Below, in pieces: positions 1 to 7,488 of a stretch of 17,518 nt of DNA. The notes beneath the pieces were generated by a model. The model did no database searches. It worked only from the letters and a program-made list of their open reading frames with translations, and was not told the DNA's origin. Where the stretch lies: NCBI GenBank assembly GCA_003170875.1, contig PMYJ01000254.1, positions 4,792-22,309 of the forward strand, given 5' to 3'. This stretch comes from Candidatus Dormiibacterota bacterium. Its GTDB lineage: Bacteria; Chloroflexota; Dormibacteria; Aeolococcales; Aeolococcaceae. The stretch's first letter is position 1. The number at the start of each line of letters is the position of its first letter. The position numbers and the translations under genes were made by a program.

Positions 1-546
1 GCGCGGGAGGCGGGAGCCACCGGGATCCAGCTGGGCACCCTCTTCGCCTTCTCCCGAGAGTCGGGCATGGACCCCGAACTGCGCGTCAAGATCATCCGCG
101 ACGCCCGCGAGGGTGGGGCCGAGGTCCGCACCGATCCCCGCGCCTCCTCGACGGGGTATCCCTTCAAGGTGGTCCAGGTCGAGGGCAGCGTCGCGGTACC
201 CGAGGTGTACGAGGCGCGGCCCCGAGTGTGCGACAACGGCTACCTCCGCGAGCCGGTGTCGACCGGTGGGGGCTCGATCGCCTACCGCTGCGCGGCCGAG
301 CCGGTGGCGGCCTACGTCGCCAAGGGGGGCTCGGAGGAGGACACGGCCGGACGGCGCTGCCTCTGCAACGGCCTGCTGGCGACCTGCGGCCACCCCCAGG
401 TACAGAAGGACGGCACGGTCGAGCCGCCGATCGTCACGAGCGGTGACGACCTGGGCCGGCTGGTCGGCCTCCTCCCCGCCGACCGGGACGACTACGGCGC
501 CGACGACGTCATCCGCTACCTGACGGGCGCCGCCTCGGCGCTCTGA
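1..546 (+). CDS. Nitronate monooxygenase family protein, 3' part only (5' end outside window)
   Basis: The reading frame is open from base 1 to the TGA at 544-546, so only the C-terminal 181 residues are visible. Sequence such as GIQLGTLFAFSRESGM, followed by DPRASSTGYPFKV and RRCLCNGLLATCGH, is characteristic of the C-terminal half of FMN-dependent nitronate monooxygenases (2-nitropropane dioxygenase-like TIM barrels), which oxidise alkyl nitronates. The GIQLGT segment corresponds to the last barrel strands that hold the flavin phosphate. The Cys-containing CLCN segment belongs to a subgroup of the family. The FMN site and catalytic His lie mainly in the missing part, so the substrate cannot be judged. 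A weak hairpin, but no T-tract, follows the stop. Confidence 0.8.
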   Translation, partial: AREAGATGIQLGTLFAFSRESGMDPELRVKIIRDAREGGAEVRTDPRASSTGYPFKVVQVEGSVAVPEVYEARPRVCDNGYLREPVSTGGGSIAYRCAAEPVAAYVAKGGSEEDTAGRRCLCNGLLATCGHPQVQKDGTVEPPIVTSGDDLGRLVGLLPADRDDYGADDVIRYLTGAASAL

Positions 547-582
547 CCCGGGCCGCCAAGGCGGCGGAAGCGGGGAGCCCCC

Positions 583-588
583 TATCCT
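583..588 (+). promoter_or_regulatory. Putative -10 box (TATCCT) of a leaderless gene
   Basis: TATCCT matches the TANNNT -10 pattern and ends 7 nt before the GTG start at 596. There is no Shine-Dalgarno sequence, so the transcript would begin at or next to the start codon. The same geometry recurs at 8186, 10375 and (with 6 nt) 4197. Confidence 0.45.
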
Positions 589-595
589 CGGAAGC

Positions 596-1801
596 GTGGC
601 CGCCGTCAGCTGGGCCGGCTTCGCCGCCGGCATCGCCATCCTCCTGCTCACCGCGGCGAGCGTCTTCGGGACGCTGGTCGTCCCCCGGGCCACCGCGCCC
701 CGGCTGACGGTGCTGATCACCGGCGCGGTCCGGCGGTGCTTCCTGCTGGTCACCGACCGGGTGGACGACTACCTGGCCCGGGATCGGATCGAGGCCCTGA
801 ACGGCCCGGCCCTCCTGATCGGCCTTCTGGTGGCCTGGGTCGGCCTCGTCTTTCTCGGCTACACGCTCCTCTTCTGGCCCTTCGTGGGCAGCTTCGGCAG
901 CGCGCTCCAGATCACCGGGTCGTCGATGTTCACGCTCGGCTTCGAGACCCCCCGGGGCACCGCCCCGGTCGCGCTCGCCTTCCTCTGCGCCATGAGCGGT
1001 CTGGTGATCGTCGCCCTCCAGATCGCCTACCTGCCAACGCTCTATGCCGCGTTCAACCGCCGGGAGACGCTCGTGACCATGCTCGCGTTCCTGGGCGGCG
1101 TCCCGGCCTGGGGCCCGGAGGTCCTCATCCGCCACGAGTTGATCGACAACAAGGAGCGGCTCGGGTGGTTCTACGAGCGCTGGACGGAGTGGGCCGCGGA
1201 TGTCTCCGAGTCCCACACCACCTACCCGCAGCTCCTCTACTTCCGCTCCCCCAAGGCCCTCCGCTCCTGGGTCGTCGGACTGCTCGCGGTCATGGATGCG
1301 GCGGCGCTCCAGCTCAGCCTCTCGCCGATCACGACGCCGGCGTCGGCCCGCCCGCTCCTGCGCATGGGCTACGTGGCCCTGCGCGATCTGGCCGAGACGC
1401 TGGGGATCACCGTCGATCCCGACCCCGACCCCGCGGACCCCATCCAGCTCTCCCGCGCCGAGTTCGATGATGCCGTCGAGCGGCTGCGCTCGGTCGGGTG
1501 GAAGCTCGAGAGAGGCCAGGACGAGGCCTGGAAGCACTTCCACGGCTGGCGGGTCAACTACGAGGCCGCCGCCTACGGGCTCGCCCTCTGGCTCGACGCG
1601 CCGCCGGCACTCTGGTCGGGCCCGCGCCGCAAGGGGCGCAACCAGGTGATCAGCCCTGCCCGCCCCTCCCACCGCGTCCCGCTGGAGGGTGAGAAGGAGA
1701 AGCTGCTGCAGGCCGGCGTCAAGCGCCGCGCCGCGCGACGCGCCGCCGAGCACGAGCTCCACGCCCACCACGATGAGGAGACGGGAACCCCGAGGTCGTA
1801 G
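596..1801 (+). CDS. Membrane protein with one ion-channel-like pore module
   Basis: This 401-aa protein has about three N-terminal hydrophobic segments (residues roughly 7-29, 71-94 and 122-147). Between the second and third lies a pore-helix-like segment QITGSSMFTLGFETP (105-119). The arrangement of membrane helix, re-entrant pore loop with a TLGFE 'filter', and membrane helix resembles the two-helix pore of K+ channels (TVGYGD). The filter, however, is substituted: Phe replaces Tyr and Glu-Thr replaces Gly-Asp. The remaining roughly 245 residues look cytosolic and charged, with a basic C-terminal tail, and contain no RCK domain I recognise. Annotation pipelines often call such proteins two-pore-domain potassium channel family. 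Ion selectivity is unproven. The GTG start at 596 is chosen because the hydrophobic segment begins at once and a TATCCT box lies 7 nt upstream. Confidence 0.6.
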   Translation: MAAVSWAGFAAGIAILLLTAASVFGTLVVPRATAPRLTVLITGAVRRCFLLVTDRVDDYLARDRIEALNGPALLIGLLVAWVGLVFLGYTLLFWPFVGSFGSALQITGSSMFTLGFETPRGTAPVALAFLCAMSGLVIVALQIAYLPTLYAAFNRRETLVTMLAFLGGVPAWGPEVLIRHELIDNKERLGWFYERWTEWAADVSESHTTYPQLLYFRSPKALRSWVVGLLAVMDAAALQLSLSPITTPASARPLLRMGYVALRDLAETLGITVDPDPDPADPIQLSRAEFDDAVERLRSVGWKLERGQDEAWKHFHGWRVNYEAAAYGLALWLDAPPALWSGPRRKGRNQVISPARPSHRVPLEGEKEKLLQAGVKRRAARRAAEHELHAHHDEETGTPRS

Positions 1802-1808
1802 CACACGA

Positions 1809-1822
1809 GGGGCCAACGGCCC
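1809..1822 (+). promoter_or_regulatory. DosR-box-like site A (GGGGC-CAAC-GGCCC)
   Basis: A near-dyad with half-sites GGGGC and GGCCC spaced by 4 nt fits the generic DosR/DevR pattern GGGAC-N4-GNCCC with one mismatch. It lies about 60 nt upstream of the SRPBCC-type gene, just upstream of where a -35 would fall if TATCCC (1846-1851) is the -10. GGCCC is common in DNA this GC-rich, so the single site is weak on its own. Confidence 0.35.
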
Positions 1823-1881
1823 AATCGGGTGGTGACCCTCGCCCCTATCCCCATCCGTCCCGGCCGGAGATGCTGCGATGC

Positions 1882-2385
1882 ATGATGGTGTCCGATTTCG
1901 TCCAGATCGACCGGCCGTTCACCGCCGTGCGTGACGAGCTGGTGGCCTCCGGGCCGGCCTGGCTCGGAGAGTCGCTGGTCGCCGCCTACGAGGAGGGTGA
2001 GCAGCTCTCGCTCCGGGTCATCTCGTCGATCGGGCCGATCCGGGTCGGTAAGCGGGTCTGGGCGGAGCTGGACGCGATGGTGGTGAAGCCCGACCGGGTC
2101 ACGCAGCCGCTGCGCTGGAGAGCGTCGGGGGCCACCGGCCTCTTCCCCGCCATGGTGGCCGAGCTGGAGTTCACCCCGATGGGGACGTCCATGACCTCGA
2201 TCAGCTTCATGGGTCGCTACGTGCCGCCGCTGGGGCCGCTCGGGCGGGAGGTGGACCGGATGCTTCTCCACCGGCTGGCCGAGGCCAGCGTGCGCGCCCT
2301 CCTCTCCCGGGTCGTCGAGCGATTCTCCGACGGCGCCGCTCAGGCGCGAGTGCGAGTCGCCGGTGCATCACGGGCGGTCGGGTGA
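1882..2385 (+). CDS. SRPBCC/START-like fold protein (polyketide cyclase-like), function unknown
   Basis: A protein of about 167 aa with the alternating strand pattern of SRPBCC lipid/hydrophobe-binding proteins: an N-terminal FVQIDRPFTAVRDEL strand-helix, central strands ending in MTSISFMGRYVPP, and a long C-terminal amphipathic helix (REVDRMLLHRLAEASVRALL). No catalytic motif is visible, and members bind very varied ligands. The frame is open from an ATG at 1870, but GGAG at 1866-1869 abuts that codon. The in-frame ATGs at 1882 and 1885 have better spacing (12 and 15 nt), so 1882 is preferred. A DosR-box-like site lies upstream at 1809. The gene ends 154 bp before the next regulator and is probably monocistronic. 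Confidence 0.55.
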   Translation: MMVSDFVQIDRPFTAVRDELVASGPAWLGESLVAAYEEGEQLSLRVISSIGPIRVGKRVWAELDAMVVKPDRVTQPLRWRASGATGLFPAMVAELEFTPMGTSMTSISFMGRYVPPLGPLGREVDRMLLHRLAEASVRALLSRVVERFSDGAAQARVRVAGASRAVG

Positions 2386-2422
2386 CCGGCGGGTGATGCC
2401 CGGGGCGGACACATCGCCGGAC

Positions 2423-2437
2423 CTCCGCCTGGCGGAG
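2423..2437. promoter_or_regulatory. Perfect 7-1-7 inverted repeat upstream of the DtxR-like gene
   Basis: CTCCGCC-T-GGCGGAG is an exact dyad in the 154-bp gap between the SRPBCC gene and the DtxR-type regulator. It could be an operator or a small hairpin. It does not resemble the classical AT-rich DtxR operator, and no T-tract follows. Confidence 0.25.
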
Positions 2438-2447
2438 CCCTCTGCAC

Positions 2448-2517
2448 CCGGACGCACGGACGCTCGAGGCCACGGTGACGGTGCTCCGAGGAGTTTCCCA
2501 CGCAGCCGGACGCACGG
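2448..2517. repeat. 12-bp direct repeat pair (CCGGACGCACGG) ahead of the DtxR-like gene
   Basis: CCGGACGCACGG occurs at 2448-2459 and again at 2506-2517, 58 bp apart. The second copy ends 22 nt before the proposed TTG start of the regulator. Exact repetition in a short promoter gap suggests paired regulator sites, but no binding protein is known. Confidence 0.35.
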
Positions 2518-2539
2518 GAGATCTCACGGGGTCAGCCCG

Positions 2540-3253
2540 TTGCCCCTGCGGACGGTCGCGATCGACCGCTACCTGGAGACGATTTTCTGCATCGCCGCCG
2601 AGGACGAGCCGGTCCGGCCGAGTCGGATCGCCCAGTGGCTCGGGGTGAAGGCCCCCACCGTGAGCATCGGGCTACGCCGGCTCCGGGCCGGAGGCTGGAT
2701 CCAGACCGAGCTGGACCGGCGCGTCACCCTCACCGCCGCGGGCAGCGACGCCGCCGAGGCCATCGTCCGCCGCCACCGGCTGGCCGAATGCTGGCTCACC
2801 GACCTGCTCGGACTGGACTGGGCGAGCGCTCACCTGGAGGCGACCCGCCTCTCCGCCTCGCTCTCCGACACCGTCCTCGCCCGGCTCGACATCTCCCTCG
2901 GCGAGCCGAGGACCTGCCCGCACGGTCACACCATCCCCGGCCGGACGGCCCCCTACGGGGAGTTGGTCGCGCTCGCCGACCTCCGTCCCGGCGCGGTGGC
3001 GGCGGTCCGCCGCATCTCGGAGATCATCGAGCACGAATCCTTCGAACTCCTCCGCACGCTCGCGGCCGCGGGGGTGCGCACCGGGGTCGAGGTCACGGTC
3101 GAGCCCGGCGGGAGCGCGGATGAGATCACCCTGGCCGTGGGTGGCCGGCAGCACGCGATCGCCCTCGCCCCCGGGACCGCGCGGATGATCTGGGTGGAGG
3201 TCGTGGGACCTTCGACAAGGTCCGCTCGGGATGGCCACCCGTGGGCGGAGTGA
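2540..3253 (+). CDS. DtxR/MntR-family transcriptional regulator with altered metal site
   Basis: From the TTG at 2540 the 237-aa product lines up residue for residue with Corynebacterium DtxR numbering recalled from memory. It has an N-terminal winged helix (10-75; RPSRIAQWLGVKAPTVSIGLRRL), a dimerisation domain with H79, E83 and H98 of the ancillary metal site, the family motif CPHGHTIPG, and a C-terminal SH3-like domain. The primary-site positions M10, C102, E105 and H106 are R10, T102, S105 and A106, so iron or manganese sensing through that site appears lost. The frame continues upstream to an ATG at 2363 inside the preceding gene. TTG 2540 is preferred because it gives the normal family length; ACGGGG (2526-2531) is only a weak ribosome site. 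The next gene downstream encodes a flavodoxin-like protein. Confidence 0.8.
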   Translation: MPLRTVAIDRYLETIFCIAAEDEPVRPSRIAQWLGVKAPTVSIGLRRLRAGGWIQTELDRRVTLTAAGSDAAEAIVRRHRLAECWLTDLLGLDWASAHLEATRLSASLSDTVLARLDISLGEPRTCPHGHTIPGRTAPYGELVALADLRPGAVAAVRRISEIIEHESFELLRTLAAAGVRTGVEVTVEPGGSADEITLAVGGRQHAIALAPGTARMIWVEVVGPSTRSARDGHPWAE

Positions 3254-3303
3254 GCGGCCGCCGGGGATAGGGCGCGGGGGCGTCCGCGGCACGGGGCGGA
3301 ACC

Positions 3304-3324
3304 GCGCCGGCGCCCGGCCGGCGC
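3304..3324. terminator. GC-rich hairpin downstream of the DtxR-like gene
   Basis: GCGCCGGC (3304-3311) and GCCGGCGC (3317-3324) form an 8-bp perfect stem with a 5-nt loop about 50 bp after the stop codon. No T-tract follows, so it could be a weak terminator or simply GC-rich chance. Confidence 0.3.
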
Positions 3325-3413
3325 CAGGTCGCTGTCAGGGTTGGCCCGAACATCATCGCCGTACGGGCCCGGAGACCACCGTCCAGAGGGAGGCCCGAGA
3401 CATCGGTGGAAAG

Positions 3414-3427
3414 GGGCCGTTGGGCTC
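3414..3427 (-). promoter_or_regulatory. DosR-box-like site B (GAGCC-CAAC-GGCCC on the minus strand)
   Basis: The site shares the CAAC-GGCCC core with sites A and D2. It is centred about 60 nt upstream of the flavodoxin-like gene start. The left half-site departs from GGGAC at three positions, so support comes mainly from the shared core and similar position. Confidence 0.3.
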
Positions 3428-3481
3428 TGGTGCGCGGGAGACGCAGGGGCCACCCTGGGATGCCTTAGGAGGATCGGCTTG

Positions 3482-4015
3482 ATGCGCACCGCGATCGTGT
3501 ACGAGGGGACGCAGGGCAGCAGCGCGGCCGTGGCCCGGATCATCGCCGCCGAAGCCGCCGTGCACGGCCCGGTCATCGTCGGAGAGGTGCACGAGATCCC
3601 GCTGGCCGAGCTCGACGGTGTCGAGTTCTTGGTCGTGGGCGGCCCGACCCACCACTGGGAGGATTGGGCCGACGTGGCCCGGACCCCGAGCGCGGCCCAC
3701 GTGCTGCGCGACTTCCACCCGCCGACCGGCGGGGTGCGGGGTTGGCTGGACCACCTCCCGGTGCGGCCGAGCTTCTCCGCCGCCACCTATGACACCCGGG
3801 AGCCGGGTCTGCGCGTGCTCAACGGAACCGCCGCCCTCGCCCTCTACCGCGCCCTCCGCCGCCGGGGCTGCCACCTGGTCACCCGCCCGGCGAGCTTCCT
3901 GGTCAAGCCCGGTCAGGTGTCGGAGCTGATGGAGGGCGAGCAGGAGCGGGCGAGCAGCTGGGCGGTGCAGGTCTTCCGGCGGGCCGAGCACCACCACCCG
4001 GTCCGGGTCGGCTGA
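3482..4015 (+). CDS. Flavodoxin-like FMN-binding domain protein
   Basis: This 177-aa protein has the flavodoxin signature. A first beta-strand leads into an FMN-phosphate loop (AIVYEGTQGSSAAVARII, residues 4-21), and a second loop VVGGPTHHWED (51-61) would flank the isoalloxazine ring. Flavodoxin-like proteins carry electrons or form part of flavin oxidoreductases; no partner gene is visible here. Middle residues 62-110 (ARTPSAAHVLRDF and on) are longer than in minimal flavodoxins. The ATG at 3482 is chosen because AGGAGG (3467-3472) stands 9 nt upstream, although the frame is open further 5'. A DosR-box-like site sits at 3414. The gene is followed by 193 bp containing a dyad and the TetR promoter. 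Confidence 0.75.
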   Translation: MRTAIVYEGTQGSSAAVARIIAAEAAVHGPVIVGEVHEIPLAELDGVEFLVVGGPTHHWEDWADVARTPSAAHVLRDFHPPTGGVRGWLDHLPVRPSFSAATYDTREPGLRVLNGTAALALYRALRRRGCHLVTRPASFLVKPGQVSELMEGEQERASSWAVQVFRRAEHHHPVRVG

Positions 4016-4056
4016 GGCTTCCCGAAGCAAGCGCCCCCGACTTTGGTGGCCCAGCT

Positions 4057-4074
4057 ACGGGACGCCCATCCCGT
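4057..4074. promoter_or_regulatory. Inverted repeat ACGGGA-N6-TCCCGT
   Basis: Perfect 6-bp arms separated by 6 nt, about 40 bp after the flavodoxin-like gene. It may be a short hairpin closing that transcript or an operator. The arms resemble GGGA/TCCC half-sites, but the spacing differs from the DosR-box-like sites. Confidence 0.25.
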
Positions 4075-4166
4075 GGCCCATTCCGCGCCGTACTTCGCGC
4101 GCGATCCTCGGCAGGCGGCCTCGGAACACGATGGCTTCCCGGCGGCCCGGTGGCCTTGCGGCCCTG

Positions 4167-4203
4167 CGATACTAGACAAGACGAGACGTCTCGTCTAGTA
4201 TCG
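4167..4203. promoter_or_regulatory. TetR operator built from 5-bp NAGAC / GTCTN units
   Basis: An 18-bp perfect palindrome AGACGAGACGTCTCGTCT occupies 4179-4196. Overlapping it, outer 11-bp arms CGATACTAGAC (4167-4177) and GTCTAGTATCG (4193-4203) form a second dyad centred 2.5 bp to the left. The two are reconciled as three direct NAGAC units on the left (TAGAC, AAGAC, GAGAC) facing two GTCTN units on the right (GTCTC, GTCTA), as if one 5-bp unit had been inserted. The position between -35 and -10 of the adjacent tetR gene implies steric autorepression. Confidence 0.85.
4173..4202 (+). promoter_or_regulatory. Promoter of the tetR-ABC operon
   Basis: The -35 TAGACA (4173-4178, 5/6 to TTGACA) and -10 TAGTAT (4197-4202) are separated by 18 nt, and that spacer is exactly the 18-bp palindrome. 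The -10 ends 6 nt before the TTG start at 4209, so the message is probably leaderless. Repressor bound to the spacer would exclude RNA polymerase. Confidence 0.7.
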
Positions 4204-4208
4204 TATTA

Positions 4209-5014
4209 TTGTCTACAACCAAAGCCGGAACGCCGGCGGTCAGCGCGACCCACGGGGAGGGTGCACGTGAGCGGATCCTCGGGGCGGCCCAGCGCTCCCT
4301 GAGCGCCGGGGGGCTGCCGCCGCTCTCTGCGCTCGCGAGCGAGGCGGGCGTCTCCCGGACCACCCTGTACCGTCTCGTCGCGTCGCGAGGCGAGCTGCTC
4401 CGGCTCCTGGAGGTGGAGCCCGACCCCAGCGCTCGTGATCGGGTGCTGGCCGAGGCCGTGACGCTCTTCGGTGCCCATGGCCTGGCGGGTCTCTCCATGG
4501 ATGAGCTGGCCGACCACGCCGGCGTATCCCGTGCCAGCCTGTACCGGCTCTTCCCCGGCAAGGCTGCGGTCTTCCGGGAGGTGGTGCGCGTCTACGCCCC
4601 GTTCGTCCCCGTCGCGCTCGCCTTCACCGAGCACGCAGGCGACCCTCCGGAGCGGCTCCTGCCCGCGATCGCCCAGGCCCTGCTCCGCAGCGCGCAGGGG
4701 CACGTGGGACTCGTCCGCACCCTGCTCGTCGAGGTCTCGGGGCCGGACGTCGACGCCGAGCTCGCACGCCAGCTCGCGCTTTCCGAGACGGTCGCCCCGC
4801 TGGCCAGGTATCTGACGGCGCAGATGGCGGAGGGCCGGCTGCGGCGGATGGATCCGGTGCTCGCGCTCATGGCCTTCGTCGGCCCGCTGATCATGCACCT
4901 GATCACCCGGGAGCTCGTGGAGCGGGCCTTTGGTTTCGACGCCCCGCTGGAGACGGTCGCCAATGAGCTGTCATCCGCATGGCTGCGAGCGATGAAGCCC
5001 GACGGGGAGACGCG

Positions 5015-5018
<4 letters not shown>
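4209..5018 (+). CDS. TetR-family regulator with two tandem HTH domains
   Basis: This 269-aa protein carries two consecutive TetR-type DNA-binding modules. The first is at about residues 18-66 (ARERILGAAQ ... LASEAGVSRTTLYRLVASRGELL). The second is at about 75-124 (ARDRVLAEAVTLFGAHG ... LADHAGVSRASLYRLFPGKAAVF). A C-terminal all-helical ligand/dimer domain covers 125-260. Most TetR proteins have one HTH and about 190-220 residues; the extra module explains the length. There is no Shine-Dalgarno sequence, and the TTG at 4209 lies where a transcript from TAGTAT would start, supporting a leaderless start. The stop overlaps the GTG of the ABC ATPase (GTGA), so it is co-translated with the transporter it presumably represses. 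The ligand is unknown; such operons usually respond to hydrophobic drugs. Confidence 0.88.
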
Positions 5019-5745
<727 letters not shown>

Positions 5746-5749
<4 letters not shown>

Positions 5750-6861
5750 ACGGGCGCCGCGCCGGCGCGATCAGCCTCCGGATCCTCCAGCAGTTCCGCC
5801 ACGACCGGCGCACCCTGATGCTCCTCTTCGGCGCGCCGATCATCCTGCTCGGCCTCTTCTACTTCCTGACCGGCGGCGGCTCCAGCCTTCCCGCGGTCGA
5901 CGTGGTCAACCTCGACCGTGGCCCGCTGGGCGCGGTCCTCGCCGCCGACCTCGGCCGGTCCACCGAGATCAGCGTCACCCCGACCACGGAGGCCCAGGCG
6001 GCGAGCGACCTGAGCGCCGACACAGTGGCCGCCTACGTCGTCCTGCCAGCCGACCTCTCGGCACGCGCTCTGAGCGACGATGTGATCGCTCCGACGGTCC
6101 ATCTGGAGGGCACCCAGCCCGCTCTCACCCAGCCGGTGCTGCTGGCCCTCGACCAATCGGTGACACGTGCCTCCCGCAGCCTGGCAGCCGCGGAGGGAAT
6201 GCGGGTGCCGGCGCTCGAACCGAGCCTCGACTACCTCCACGGTGGGCCCGGTCTCGACACCCTGGACTACTTCGGCGGTGCGTTCATCGGGCTGGTCGTC
6301 TTTCTGCTGGTGTTCGTCGTCACCATCATCGCCTTCCTGCGGGAGCGCAGCCAGGGAACCCTGGAACGCCTGATGGCGAGCCCGCTGCGGCGCGCCGACA
6401 TCGTGGTCGGATACATCGGCGGCTTCATGGTGGTGGCGGCGGTGCAGGCCGTGGAGGTCGTGGTCTTCACCCTCTACGCGCTCCACGTCCACGACCAGGG
6501 CAACGTGGCGCTGATCGTCCTGCTCACTCTGCTGATGACCCTGGTGGCGGTCAACCTCGGCATCTTCCTCAGCATGTTCGCGACCACCGAGTTCCAGGCG
6601 GTGCAGTTCATCCCCCTCGCGATCGTCCCCCAGGTGCTGCTGAGCGGGATCGTCTTTCCGGTCGCCACCGAGCCGGGCTGGCTCCAGGTGGTGTCGAGGA
6701 TCCTGCCGCTCACCTATGGCGTCGACGGGCTGCGCGACGTGATGCTGAAGGGCAACGGGCTCACCTCCGGCCCTCTCCTGGTCGACATCGCCGTGGTGGT
6801 GGTCTTCGCCGTCGCGCTCATCGCCGCGGCGACGGCGACGCTCCGGCGGAGCGCGTCCTGA
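5746..6861 (+). CDS. ABC-2 type transporter permease
   Basis: This 371-aa membrane protein has the ABC-2 exporter layout: one N-terminal membrane helix (about 24-42), a large extracytoplasmic domain (about 43-180), then five hydrophobic helices from about residue 185 to the C-terminus. The family motif FLRERSQGTLERLMASPLRRADIVVGYIGG follows the second helix as the coupling region. LPLTYGVDGLRDVMLKG near the C-terminus is typical of the ABC2_membrane_3 / YhhJ-DrrB type. As a half-size permease it would dimerise and pair with two copies of the upstream ATPase to export a hydrophobic compound. The GTG start at 5746 overlaps the ATPase stop (GTGA). The stop lies 13 bp from the convergent PPOx gene. 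Confidence 0.93.
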
Positions 6862-6874
6862 GGCCCACCCCTCG

Positions 6875-7300
6875 TCAGGGCGCGGGGACCGCCCCGAAGG
6901 CCCTACCGCTCACGAAGGTGCCCTCGATCGAGATGAAGCGCACCAGGTCCTCGGTGAGGAATGGCCAATCGCGGCCGAGCATGGCCCGGGCCTCGTCCAG
7001 CTCAGCCACGCCGGAGATCTCCGACGCCACCCCCTGGACCAGGACGCTCCAGCCCCAGTCGCCTGCGGGATCGTACCGGTCGGTCTCGAAGGCGACCACG
7101 GAGCGATGCACCGCCGCGTCCAGTTTGGCGCCGGGCGCGGTCCGGAAGACCACCCTCTCCCCGGCAACGACATAACCGACGGGGAGGATGACCGGAAGCG
7201 CCCGCACGCTCACGCCGACCCGCCCGACCGCCAGAGTGGCGAGCAGGTCGAAGCAGCGGGCACGGGACAGCTCACGCAGGCTGAAGAGAGGGCGCTCCAT
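6875..7300 (-). CDS. PPOx-fold flavin-binding protein (NimA / pyridoxamine-5'-phosphate oxidase-like) 1
   Basis: This 141-aa protein belongs to the split beta-barrel PPOx family. It has an N-terminal helix pair, then GRVGVSVRALPVILPVGYVV (26-45), the FMN-site strand RVVFRTAPGAKLDAAV, the strand-turn SVVAFETD and a terminal IEGTFVSGRAFG. Relatives include NimA-type nitroimidazole reductases and F420- or heme-binding proteins, so the cofactor (FMN, F420 or heme) is not settled by sequence. The ATG at 7300 follows a GGGG stretch 5 nt upstream on the minus strand. A DosR-box-like site (7362-7375) lies about 60-75 bp upstream. A paralogue is encoded at 7601-8014. The DosR regulon of mycobacteria also contains nitroreductase and PPOx-type proteins, which makes hypoxic induction plausible. 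Confidence 0.8.
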   Translation of the reverse strand: MERPLFSLRELSRARCFDLLATLAVGRVGVSVRALPVILPVGYVVAGERVVFRTAPGAKLDAAVHRSVVAFETDRYDPAGDWGWSVLVQGVASEISGVAELDEARAMLGRDWPFLTEDLVRFISIEGTFVSGRAFGAVPAP

Positions 7301-7361
7301 GGATCCCCAGCATCCCCGCCGGGAACCCGCCCGGGCCAGGGGCAGTCGCCTCGCTCGTCTC

Positions 7362-7375
7362 GGGACCTTCGGCCC
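7362..7375 (+). promoter_or_regulatory. DosR-box-like site C (GGGAC-CTTC-GGCCC), best match
   Basis: This site fits GGGAC-N4-GNCCC, the core of the known DosR/DevR box, at every position and continues GGCCCTAC. It lies 62-75 bp upstream of the minus-strand PPOx gene and is the clearest of the seven sites. The divergent small gene on the plus strand could share it. Confidence 0.55.
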
Positions 7376-7394
7376 TACGCGAGCCTGCGGACGG

Positions 7395-7408
7395 CGGACA
7401 ACAGGCCC
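7395..7408 (+). promoter_or_regulatory. DosR-box-like site D1 (CGGAC-AACA-GGCCC)
   Basis: One mismatch in the left half-site (CGGAC). It is followed by TTAC, echoing the TAC after site C. It lies 33 bp to the right of C in the divergent region between the PPOx gene and the small membrane protein. Confidence 0.4.
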
Positions 7409-7416
7409 TTACGGAA

Positions 7417-7430
7417 GTCGCCAACGGCCC
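7417..7430 (+). promoter_or_regulatory. DosR-box-like site D2 (GTCGC-CAAC-GGCCC)
   Basis: It shares CAAC-GGCCC with sites A and B and is followed by ATAC. It lies 59-72 bp upstream of the ATG at 7489, a distance similar to those of sites A and B from their genes. Sites C, D1 and D2 lie within 70 bp. Confidence 0.35.
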
Positions 7431-7488
7431 ATACGGGAGGGGCCCACGGACACTGGCGCCGGGGGCGGCACGGATCGACCATGCGTCC

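Noticed and set aside
552..565. GCCGCC-AA-GGCGGC hairpin after the nitronate monooxygenase
   Set aside because: The loop is too short for the full stem and no T-tract follows; too weak to call a terminator.
509..1816. Long minus-strand open frame opposite the channel-like gene
   Set aside because: Low-complexity Arg/Gly/Glu-rich translation typical of antisense frames in GC-rich DNA; the plus strand encodes a clear membrane protein.
2363..2539. 59-residue N-terminal extension of the DtxR-like protein
   Set aside because: The translation is Arg/His/Pro-rich without domain character, it overlaps the preceding gene, and starting at 2540 restores DtxR numbering.
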